Assembly: GCA_028292075.1 (NCBI GenBank)
Contig: JAQGNA010000504.1
Coordinates: forward strand, 1 to 5,946
DNA length: 5,946 nucleotides
Source: Rhodoferax sp.
Lineage (GTDB): Bacteria; Pseudomonadota; Gammaproteobacteria; Burkholderiales; Burkholderiaceae
Direction of reading: 5' to 3'
Made by a program: the position numbers and the translations under genes. Under the pieces are notes generated by a model. It saw only the letters and a program-made list of their open reading frames with translations. It ran no database searches and had not been told where the DNA came from. Each line of letters opens with the position of its first letter. Positions within the stretch are counted from its first letter, which is position 1. Shown here one piece after another: positions 1 through 5,946 of this stretch.

Positions 1-104
1 TCAAGTTGATCAACCCGATCGCCATGGAAGAAGGCCTGCGTTTCGCCATCCGTGAAGGCGGCAAGACCGTCGGCGCCGGTGTGGTTGCCAAGATCATTGC
101 CTAA
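1..104 (+). CDS. tuf: Elongation factor Tu, C-terminal fragment (5' end outside window)
   Basis: Only the last 33 codons are present, read from base 3 to the TAA at 102-104. They encode the end of EF-Tu domain 3, with the family-typical stretch [20 protein letters not shown], close to the E. coli ending [22 protein letters not shown]-Tu is the cytoplasmic GTPase that brings aminoacyl-tRNA to the ribosomal A site; its GTPase domain lies upstream of the window. The tRNA-Trp gene begins 12 bases after the stop with no visible terminator between them, so co-transcription is likely. Betaproteobacteria usually carry two near-identical tuf genes. The neighbours here (trnW, secE, nusG) mark this as the copy equivalent in position to E. 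coli tufB. Identity is secure despite the short length. Confidence 0.96.
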   Translation, partial: KLINPIAMEEGLRFAIREGGKTVGAGVVAKIIA

Positions 105-116
105 CAGCGAAGTTCT

Positions 117-192
117 AGGGGTATAGCTCAATTGGCAGAGCGTCGGTCTCCAAAACCGAAGGTTGTAGGTTCGATTCCTACTGCCCCTGCCA
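117..192 (+). tRNA. trnW: tRNA-Trp, anticodon CCA
   Basis: A complete 76-base cloverleaf can be drawn. The acceptor AGGGGTA (117-123) pairs with TGCCCCT (182-188) over 7 bp with one G-T wobble. The anticodon stem TCGGT/ACCGA (143-147/155-159) encloses loop CTCCAAA with anticodon CCA at 150-152, which reads UGG. The T stem GTAGG/CCTAC carries the TTCGATT loop. The discriminator is G189 and the CCA tail is encoded at 190-192. The sequence closely resembles E. coli tRNA-Trp. It lies between tuf and secE, a common arrangement in beta- and gammaproteobacteria, and is probably cut out of a longer tuf-secE transcript. Confidence 0.98.
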
Positions 193-220
193 CCTAAACA
201 CACGTTGAAGGTGGCAAATC

Positions 221-245
221 AAGCCCGTCATGACCTGACGGGCTT
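221..245 (+). terminator. Perfect 10-bp hairpin after trnW, possible weak terminator or processing site
   Basis: AAGCCCGTCA (221-230) pairs with TGACGGGCTT (236-245) over ten uninterrupted base pairs around the 5-base loop TGACC. The following bases CTGTGTCT contain scattered T but no clean T run, so termination would be partial at best. It lies 28 bases after the tRNA and 47 bases before secE. It could end most tuf-trnW transcripts, help release the tRNA 3' end, or protect an RNA end. The hairpin is certain as base complementarity; the role is inferred. Confidence 0.5.
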
Positions 246-292
246 CTGTGTCTCCAGGGACACCATGCACAAGACTCAGGAAACAGCCAAAA

Positions 293-676
293 ATGGCCAC
301 TACGCAAGTTGAAACTGTCAGTACCGGCGCCGACAAGGCCAAGCTCGCCGCGGCGGCGGCCTTGGTGCTCGCTGCACTGGCGGCTTTTTACCTCCTCGGC
401 AAACAGGGCCAGGTGGTGCAGTGGGTGGCCCTGGTCGTCGGTCTCGCAGCGGCAGTCGCCGTGTTCACCATTTCCGAGCCAGGCAAGCAGCTGATCGCCT
501 TTGGCCACGACTCCTGGCGCGAGGTCAAGAAAGTGGTCTGGCCGACGCGCAAGGAAGCCGTCCAGATGACGCTCTACGTGTTCGGCTTCGTGGTGATCAT
601 GGCCCTGTTTCTCTGGCTGACCGACAAAACACTTGAATGGGTGTTTTATGACCTGATCTTAGGCTGGAGAAAATAA
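293..676 (+). CDS. secE: Preprotein translocase subunit SecE
   Basis: The product is 127 residues, the same length as E. coli SecE, and is an integral inner-membrane subunit of the SecYEG channel, where it clamps and stabilises SecY. Three hydrophobic segments are visible at about residues 16-35, 41-60 and 91-111, the three-helix form found in many proteobacteria. Between the second and third lies the conserved amphipathic stretch [17 protein letters not shown] (about 75-91), the SecE family signature. ATG 293 is chosen because AGGAAA (278-283) sits at suitable spacing; an in-frame GTG at 248 would add 15 uncharacteristic residues and has no ribosome binding site. The stop overlaps the nusG start by one base, so the two are translationally coupled. 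Confidence 0.97.
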   Translation: MATTQVETVSTGADKAKLAAAAALVLAALAAFYLLGKQGQVVQWVALVVGLAAAVAVFTISEPGKQLIAFGHDSWREVKKVVWPTRKEAVQMTLYVFGFVVIMALFLWLTDKTLEWVFYDLILGWRK

Positions 677-1287
677 TGACGGACATCGTAGAAACCGCTG
701 CAGAAACCCCCGATACGCCCGCGACGCCGGCAACCCCGGTCACGCCAGTGAACCCGGATCTTCGCTGGTACATCGTCCACGCCTATTCCGGCATGGAAAA
801 GGCCGTCGAGCGCAACATCACCGAACGCATCGCCCAGTCGGGCATGCAAAGCAAGTTCGCCCGCATCCTGGTGCCAACCGAAGAAGTGGTCGAGATCAAG
901 AACGGCCAGCGCAAGACCACCGAGCGCCGCCTGTTTCCGGGCTACGTGTTCGTGGAAATGGTAATGGACGACGAGTCCTGGCACCTGGTCAAGCACACGA
1001 ACAAGGTCACCGGCTTTGTCGGCGGCGCCAAGAACCGCCCTGCCCCGATCTCTGAAGAAGAAGTCCAGAAGATCGTGAGCCAGATGCAGGAAGGCAGTGA
1101 GAAGCCGCGCCACAAGGTCGAGTTCATGCCGGGCGAGCTGGTCCGCGTCAAGGAAGGCCCTTTCACCGACTTCAACGGTTCGGTGGAAGAAGTCAACTAC
1201 GAGAAGAGCAAGGTCCGCGTGTCCGTCACCATCTTCGGTCGCGCCACCCCCGTCGAGCTGGAATTCAGCCAGATCGAAAAGACCTGA
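676..1287 (+). CDS. nusG: Transcription termination/antitermination factor NusG, with Thr/Pro-rich N-terminal extension
   Basis: NusG binds RNA polymerase, suppresses pausing, assists Rho, and links polymerase to ribosomal protein S10. The 203-residue product has the NGN domain at about 29-140 (starting [19 protein letters not shown], with the conserved [12 protein letters not shown] at 84-95). The KOW domain lies at about 150-200, including [17 protein letters not shown]. It exceeds the 181-residue E. coli protein mainly through some 28 N-terminal residues containing [17 protein letters not shown], probably disordered. ATG 676-678 shares its A with the secE TAA, and GGAG (666-669) inside secE serves as ribosome binding site; no other in-frame start would retain the start of the NGN domain. 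The secE-nusG pairing is nearly universal in bacteria. Confidence 0.97.
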   Translation: MTDIVETAAETPDTPATPATPVTPVNPDLRWYIVHAYSGMEKAVERNITERIAQSGMQSKFARILVPTEEVVEIKNGQRKTTERRLFPGYVFVEMVMDDESWHLVKHTNKVTGFVGGAKNRPAPISEEEVQKIVSQMQEGSEKPRHKVEFMPGELVRVKEGPFTDFNGSVEEVNYEKSKVRVSVTIFGRATPVELEFSQIEKT

Positions 1288-1301
1288 CAGATTTTGGCCA
1301 A

Positions 1302-1317
1302 GGCCCCGCTCGGGGCC
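1302..1317 (+). other. GC-only hairpin just after nusG
   Basis: GGCCCC (1302-1307) pairs with GGGGCC (1312-1317) around loop GCTC. It lies 14 bases after the nusG stop. No T run follows, so an intrinsic terminator is unlikely; a transcript-end stabiliser, pause site or Rho-related element is possible. ATTTT precedes it, which could act as the T run only for transcription of the opposite strand. Function unknown. Confidence 0.45.
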
Positions 1318-1331
1318 GCGGTCCATTGGAT

Positions 1332-1373
1332 TCCATGCCTTTACGACTCGGCATGGATGTTGAGAAAGAGTCG
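1332..1373 (+). promoter_or_regulatory. Candidate H-type RNA pseudoknot in the nusG-rplK spacer
   Basis: Stem 1 is TCCATGCC (1332-1339) with GGCATGGA (1350-1357), eight perfect pairs. Its 10-base loop ends in CGACTC (1344-1349), which is perfectly complementary to GAGTCG (1368-1373) downstream, giving a six-pair stem 2. The connectors would be TTTA (1340-1343), no base between the stems at 1349/1350, and TGTTGAGAAA (1358-1367). That is the geometry of a classical coaxially stacked H-type pseudoknot with an A-rich third loop. It ends 7 bases before the candidate L1 site and 69 bases before rplK. It may belong to the L1-responsive leader or act separately. The pairings are seen directly; that the RNA folds this way is inference. 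Confidence 0.5.
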
Positions 1374-1380
1374 CAACCCC

Positions 1381-1426
1381 GGGGAGCCTGCGCAGTCAAT
1401 CATGACCGCGCACGGCGTTAATACCC
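1381..1426 (+). promoter_or_regulatory. Candidate L1-binding translational operator of rplK-rplA
   Basis: In E. coli and other bacteria L1 represses its own operon by binding a leader that mimics its 23S rRNA site. That rRNA site, as I recall it, has GGAGCC on one strand and UUGAAAUACC on the other, around an internal loop. Here GGGGAGCC (1381-1388) is followed by a hairpin, TGCGC/GCGCA (1389-1393/1408-1412) extended by GTCA/TGAC past an A-C mismatch with loop ATCA. Then comes CGGCGTTAATACCC (1413-1426), whose CCC can pair with the GGG. The element ends 2 bases before AAGGAG (1429-1434), so a bound protein would block ribosome entry. Position and motif agree; the rRNA comparison is from memory. 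Confidence 0.55.
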
Positions 1427-1442
1427 GCAAGGAGTCACCGAA

Positions 1443-1874
1443 ATGGCGAAAAAAATCGTCGGTTTCATCAAGCTGCAAGTGCCAGCTGGTAAAGCCAACC
1501 CATCCCCACCGATCGGCCCCGCATTGGGCCAGCGCGGTTTGAACATCATGGAATTCTGCAAGGCATTCAATGCGCAGACCCAAGGCGTCGAACCCGGTCT
1601 GCCACTGCCGGTGGTCATCACCGCATTTGCCGACAAGAGCTTCACCTTCATCATCAAGACGCCGCCCGCGACCGTCCTGATCAAGAAGGCCATCAAGCTG
1701 GACAAGGGTTCTGCCCGTCCGCACAGCGACAAGGTCGGCAAGATCACGCGTGCCCAGCTCGAAGAAATCGCAAAGACGAAGATGAAGGACATGACGGCCG
1801 CCGACCTCGACGCCGCTGTTCGCACCATCGCCGGTACTGCCCGCTCCATGGGCGTGAATGTGGAGGGCGTTTAA
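1443..1874 (+). CDS. rplK: 50S ribosomal protein L11
   Basis: L11 forms the base of the L7/L12 stalk with L10. It binds helices 43-44 of 23S rRNA, the GTPase-associated centre where elongation factors and thiostrepton act, and it is needed for RelA activation. The 143 residues match the family length (142 in E. coli). The N-terminal domain has [20 protein letters not shown] (10-29) and [13 protein letters not shown] (34-46). The rRNA-binding C-terminal domain (about 75-143) contains [14 protein letters not shown] and the closing GTARSMGV. Lys4 and Lys40 match the positions trimethylated by PrmA in E. coli. AAGGAG (1429-1434) lies 8 bases before the ATG. The stop directly abuts the rplA start, and both are probably repressed by L1. 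Confidence 0.98.
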   Translation: MAKKIVGFIKLQVPAGKANPSPPIGPALGQRGLNIMEFCKAFNAQTQGVEPGLPLPVVITAFADKSFTFIIKTPPATVLIKKAIKLDKGSARPHSDKVGKITRAQLEEIAKTKMKDMTAADLDAAVRTIAGTARSMGVNVEGV

Positions 1875-2570
1875 ATGTCCAAGCTCACCAAGAAACAAAA
1901 AGCCTTTGTCGGTAAAGTGGACAGCGGCAAGCTGTACACCCTGGGCGATGCCCTGGTGCTGATCAAGGAATGCGCCAACGCGAAGTTCGACGAGTCGATC
2001 GACGTGGCTGTGCAACTCGGCGTCGACGCGAAGAAGTCGGACCAGGTCGTTCGTGGCGCCGTCGTGCTGCCCAACGGCACTGGCAAGACCAAGCGCGTTG
2101 CGGTGTTCGCCCAGGGCGCCAAGGCTGAAGAAGCCAAGGCCGCCGGCGCTGACATCGTCGGCATGGACGACCTCGCTGCCCGCATCAAGGCCGGTGACAT
2201 GCCTTTCGACGTGGTCATCGCCGCGCCGGACGCCATGCGCATCGTCGGTACGCTGGGCCAGATCCTGGGCCCACGCGGCCTGATGCCAAACCCTAAGGTC
2301 GGCACGGTGACGCCGGACGTGGCGCAAGCGGTCCGCAATGCCAAGGCTGGTCAGGTGCAGTTCCGCGTTGACAAGGGCGGCATCGTGCACGGCACGATCG
2401 GCCGTCGCTCGTTCGACTCCGACAAGCTCCAGGGCAACCTGGCTGCTTTGATCGACGCGCTGAACAAGGCCAAGCCGGCCACCAGCAAGGGCGTGTATTT
2501 GAGGAAAGTCGCGATCTCGTCGACGATGGGTGTGGGTGTCCGGGTGGACACGCAAACCATCTCGGCGTAA
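1875..2570 (+). CDS. rplA: 50S ribosomal protein L1
   Basis: L1 forms the mobile L1 stalk that helps move deacylated tRNA out of the E site, and it is the translational repressor of its own operon. The 231 residues fit the family (234 in E. coli). The signature [18 protein letters not shown] spans 127-144. Domain I, the RNA-binding part, is discontinuous (about 1-66 and 160-231, including [20 protein letters not shown]), and domain II lies between. The ATG follows the rplK TAA with no gap, and GGAGGG (1862-1867) inside the end of rplK supplies the ribosome binding site, so translation of the pair is coupled. This fits repression of both genes from one site before rplK. Confidence 0.98.
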   Translation: MSKLTKKQKAFVGKVDSGKLYTLGDALVLIKECANAKFDESIDVAVQLGVDAKKSDQVVRGAVVLPNGTGKTKRVAVFAQGAKAEEAKAAGADIVGMDDLAARIKAGDMPFDVVIAAPDAMRIVGTLGQILGPRGLMPNPKVGTVTPDVAQAVRNAKAGQVQFRVDKGGIVHGTIGRRSFDSDKLQGNLAALIDALNKAKPATSKGVYLRKVAISSTMGVGVRVDTQTISA

Positions 2571-2580
2571 TCGCAAGAAT

Positions 2581-2604
2581 TCGGGGCTTCGCAAGAAGCG
2601 CCGA
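2581..2604 (+). other. Hairpin capped by a GCAA tetraloop, just after rplA
   Basis: TCGG (2581-2584) pairs with CCGA (2601-2604); after a G-G mismatch, GCTTC (2586-2590) pairs with GAAGC (2595-2599), closed by the GNRA loop GCAA (2591-2594). It begins 10 bases after the rplA stop. No T run follows, so it is unlikely to be an intrinsic terminator. It could protect the rplK-rplA mRNA end or be part of the rplJ leader. Confidence 0.6.
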
Positions 2605-2611
2605 GGTGGTG

Positions 2612-2650
2612 GGCCGGTGGCCAGAAAGGCAACTTTCGAACCGCCGGGCC
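2612..2650 (+). other. Long hairpin with a second GCAA tetraloop in the rplJ leader
   Basis: The basal stem pairs GGCCGGTGG (2612-2620) with CCGCCGGGCC (2641-2650), leaving one bulged G at 2646 and one T-G wobble. A 3x3 internal loop, CCA (2621-2623) opposite GAA (2638-2640), separates it from the apical stem GAAAG/CTTTC (2624-2628/2633-2637) with tetraloop GCAA (2629-2632). A stem, small internal loop and GNRA cap are the kind of features ribosomal proteins recognise, and this is the most stable-looking structure in the spacer. Its role in L10 binding is inference. Confidence 0.6.
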
Positions 2651-2660
2651 ATCCAAGACC

Positions 2661-2702
2661 GTTGGTGTGCAGTTCAGCTGCGCTTAATCAGTGAGAGCCA
2701 AC
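2661..2702 (+). other. Stem-loop with a large one-sided bulge in the rplJ leader
   Basis: GTTGGT (2661-2666) pairs with GCCAAC (2697-2702). Directly stacked on it, GTGCAG (2667-2672) pairs with CTGCGC (2678-2683) around loop TTCAG. On the 3' side the 13 bases TTAATCAGTGAGA (2684-2696) are left unpaired. A second GTTGGT at 2745-2750 could compete for GCCAAC. A protein or long-range RNA contact could use the bulge; no function is shown. Confidence 0.45.
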
Positions 2703-2809
2703 GCAGATGGCGATCCCGCTGCAGATGGATTTGATTCCTGAACAGTTGGTCGCTGCAGAGTGGTGTGTTGAATGGCTTGTTGCCTGACGACACTTTTAAG
2801 GAGTAGACC

Positions 2810-3361
2810 TTGAGTCTGAATCGCAGTGAGAAAGAAGCGGTCATCAGTGATGTGACCAGCCTCGCCGCTAAAGCTCAAACGCTCGTGATGGCGGAATACC
2901 GTGGTATCACGGTCGCTGACATGACCAAATTGCGCTCGTCCGCGCGCAGCCAGGGCGTAACGCACAGCGTGTTGAAAAACACGCTGGCACGCCGTGCTGT
3001 CGCAGGCAGTGCTTTTGAAGTCGTGTCCGACCAGATGACCGGTCCGCTGATCTATGGCTTTTCCGAAGACGCAGTTGCTGCCGCGAAAGTGGTGGCTGAC
3101 TTCTCGAAGACCAACGACAAGTTGGTGATTCGGGGTGGCGCCTACGGTGGAAAAGTCCTGGACGTCGCCGGCGTGAAGCAATTGGCCAGCATTCCTTCGA
3201 AGGAAGTGCTCCTGGCGCAATTGTTGGGCTTGATGCAATCGCCAATTTCGCGTACGGCCCGTGTGCTGGCCGCGCTGGCGGAACAAAAAGGCGCAGGCGC
3301 CGCAGAGCCGGAAGCAGCTGAAGCTGTTGCCGATGCAGCGCCCGAGGCCACCGCAGCCTGA
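2810..3361 (+). CDS. rplJ: 50S ribosomal protein L10
   Basis: L10 anchors the L7/L12 dimers to the ribosome at the GTPase-associated centre and, with L12, represses its own mRNA. The start is TTG (2810-2812), supported by AAGGAG (2798-2803) six bases upstream and by the family-typical opening [14 protein letters not shown]; no ATG fits. The rRNA-binding N-terminal domain covers about 1-130, with [16 protein letters not shown] (27-42) and [10 protein letters not shown] (54-63). The C-terminal helix that binds L12 dimers is about 131-159. The 183-residue product is longer than the usual 165-175 because of an Ala/Glu-rich tail (161-183), probably disordered. The TGA overlaps an ATG that opens a 9-codon reading frame towards rplL. 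Confidence 0.97.
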   Translation: MSLNRSEKEAVISDVTSLAAKAQTLVMAEYRGITVADMTKLRSSARSQGVTHSVLKNTLARRAVAGSAFEVVSDQMTGPLIYGFSEDAVAAAKVVADFSKTNDKLVIRGGAYGGKVLDVAGVKQLASIPSKEVLLAQLLGLMQSPISRTARVLAALAEQKGAGAAEPEAAEAVADAAPEATAA

Positions 3362-3390
3362 TGGCCGGCGCAGTTTTAACCAATATTTAG
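3361..3390 (+). other. Nine-codon mini-ORF linking the rplJ stop to the rplL ribosome binding site
   Basis: An ATG at 3361-3363 overlaps the rplJ TGA (3359-3361) and opens the frame MAGAVLTNI, which ends at TAG 3388-3390. The last two bases of that stop are the first two of AGGAAA (3389-3394), the likely rplL ribosome binding site. Ribosomes finishing rplJ could restart here and be released exactly where they are needed to start rplL. The arrangement is visible; translation of the peptide is untested, and chance is a real alternative for so short a frame. Confidence 0.3.
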
Positions 3391-3399
3391 GAAATCAAA

Positions 3400-3774
<375 letters not shown>

Positions 3775-3782
3775 TCGATCTC

Positions 3783-3825
3783 CACGACAGGGCTGGGACT
3801 CCGAAAGGGGCCCCAGCCTTTCGTG
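3783..3825 (+). terminator. Long hairpin after rplL, candidate rplL-rpoB attenuator or RNase III site
   Basis: GGCTGGG (3791-3797) pairs with CCCAGCC (3812-3818). Past an A-C mismatch, CTCC pairs with GGGG (3799-3802/3807-3810) around a GAAA tetraloop. Below, CACGA (3783-3787) pairs with TCGTG (3821-3825) with one bulged C, giving a rod of roughly 18 pairs. TTTCGTGCTTGT follows the core stem, a poor T run consistent with partial termination. It starts 8 bases after the rplL stop. In E. coli this intergenic region holds an attenuator and an RNase III cut, lowering rpoBC relative to rplJL; position and shape match. An alternative hairpin GTGCT/AGCAC (3823-3827/3835-3839) would compete with its base. 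Confidence 0.65.
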
Positions 3826-3842
3826 CTTGTAAAGAGCACACC

Positions 3843-3869
3843 GAAAAGCCCGCTTGCAGCGAGTTTTTC
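3843..3869 (+). terminator. A-tract/T-tract hairpin, second part of the candidate attenuator
   Basis: GAAAAGC (3843-3849) pairs with GTTTTTC (3863-3869), including one G-T wobble. After a C-A mismatch, CGCT pairs with AGCG (3851-3854/3858-3861) with loop TGC. The run TTTTT at 3864-3868 follows the GC part directly, as in an intrinsic terminator, and the A run on the other side makes it look bidirectional. On the minus strand the stem is better (CTCGCT with AGCGGG). With rpoB expected to be read from upstream, termination here should be only partial. Confidence 0.5.
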
Positions 3870-3873
3870 AGTG

Positions 3874-4023
3874 TCTTCTGGCCCCGACTGCAGAAGATGC
3901 CTTGGTTCGGATTGCGTGCAACGCGCAATCGTCCGCCATGGTTGGTAGTGGCCAACCGCCAAGAATGTTGGGTGTGATGCCCAACGCGACAGTTCGACAG
4001 GACCCCTAGGACCGCCCAGTCCT
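3874..4023 (+). promoter_or_regulatory. Tandem stem-loops in the rpoB leader
   Basis: Five further hairpins follow in the spacer. TCTTCTG/CAGAAGA is at 3874-3880/3891-3897. GATTGCG/CGCAATC is at 3910-3916/3924-3930, extendable by two pairs to a CAA loop. GGTTGG/CCAACC is at 3940-3945/3952-3957, and GTTGGG/CCCAAC at 3967-3972/3980-3985. AGGAC/GTCCT is at 4008-4012/4019-4023, with a second AGGAC at 3999-4003 as alternative partner. None has a T run, so these are not simple terminators. They could tune transcription pausing, mRNA processing or rpoB translation. No promoter is apparent. Confidence 0.5.
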
Positions 4024-4038
4024 TGCCCCGGAGATCTC

Positions 4039-5946
<1,908 letters not shown>

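Larger units (their letters stand above)
2577..2797 (+). promoter_or_regulatory. Structured rplJ leader, candidate L10(L12) autoregulatory region
   Basis: This fills most of the 239-base spacer between rplA and rplJ, where other bacteria carry the leader bound by the L10-L12 complex to repress rplJ-rplL. Five stem-loops can be drawn: 2581-2604, 2612-2650, 2661-2702, 2719-2758 and 2765-2793, the last ending 4 bases before the ribosome binding site. In the fourth, CTGCAG at 2719-2724 pairs with the same palindrome at 2753-2758. In the fifth, GTGTTG (2765-2770) pairs with CGACAC (2788-2793) below an inner GGC/GCC. I do not see a canonical kink-turn, the motif expected for L10, so its location is unresolved. 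A promoter in the spacer is also possible, but I find no convincing -35/-10 pair. Confidence 0.55.

Noticed and set aside
248..292. 15-residue upstream extension of SecE from a GTG at 248
   Set aside because: No ribosome binding site precedes it, the residues do not look like SecE, and ATG 293 has AGGAAA at proper spacing and gives the exact E. coli length.
1302..1330. Intrinsic terminator after nusG
   Set aside because: The 6-bp GC hairpin is real but is followed by GCGGTCCATTGG with no T run; kept only as a hairpin.
1402..1542. Out-of-frame ATG in the rplK leader (1402) running into rplK
   Set aside because: No ribosome binding site, the ATG lies in the 3' arm and loop of the candidate L1 hairpin, and the product is a Ser/Lys/Pro-rich frame shadow of rplK.
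1341..2594. A 417-codon minus-strand frame covering rplK and rplA
   Set aside because: Composition is that of an antisense shadow (His/Asp/Arg/Leu-rich, no family resemblance), and both + strand genes are certain.
2571..2809. A sigma-70 promoter for rplJ in the spacer, and a canonical kink-turn for L10
   Set aside because: No pair of -35/-10 hexamers at 16-18 base spacing looked convincing, and no internal loop shows a 3-base bulge followed by tandem G-A/A-G pairs.

Overview
This window is a GC-rich stretch of bacterial core chromosome with the gene order tuf (3' end) - trnW - secE - nusG - rplK - rplA - rplJ - rplL - rpoB (5' part), all on the + strand. The order, the tRNA-Trp between tuf and secE, and the protein sequences point to a betaproteobacterium, most likely in the Burkholderiales and perhaps near the Comamonadaceae. 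The family-level placement is an inference from recalled sequence similarity, not from a search. I see no mobile element, CRISPR array, prophage or foreign-looking island.

Layout. Positions 1-104 hold the last 33 codons of EF-Tu. A complete tRNA-Trp (CCA) follows at 117-192, and then a perfect 10-bp hairpin at 221-245 that resembles a weak terminator. secE (293-676) and nusG (676-1287) overlap by one base. A 155-base structured spacer leads to rplK (1443-1874), which abuts rplA (1875-2570). A 239-base spacer, full of potential stem-loops and in the position of the L10 autoregulatory leader, leads to rplJ (2810-3361, TTG start). rplL follows at 3400-3774. A 264-base spacer of tandem stem-loops, in the position of the classical rplL-rpoB attenuator and RNase III region, leads to rpoB (4039 to the window end). 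There is no gene-free stretch longer than 300 bases.

How the genes work together. The products serve protein synthesis, its coupling to transcription, and protein export: EF-Tu and tRNA-Trp in elongation, SecE in the translocon, NusG in transcription elongation, L11/L1/L10/L12 in the ribosomal stalks, and RpoB as the RNA polymerase beta subunit. In the well-studied enterobacterial counterpart, L1 represses rplK-rplA and the L10-L12 complex represses rplJ-rplL by binding mRNA leaders, while an attenuator lowers rpoBC relative to rplJL. The spacers here have matching architecture.

The coding content is conventional. What deserves attention is in the spacers: a well-formed candidate H-type pseudoknot upstream of a candidate L1 site before rplK; twin GCAA-capped hairpins and a possible GTTGGT/GCCAAC switch before rplJ; a 9-codon mini-ORF bridging the rplJ stop to the rplL ribosome binding site; and a run of about eight hairpins before rpoB. 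I did not find evidence for a wholly new type of system. All structures were paired by eye, without energy calculation or alignment.
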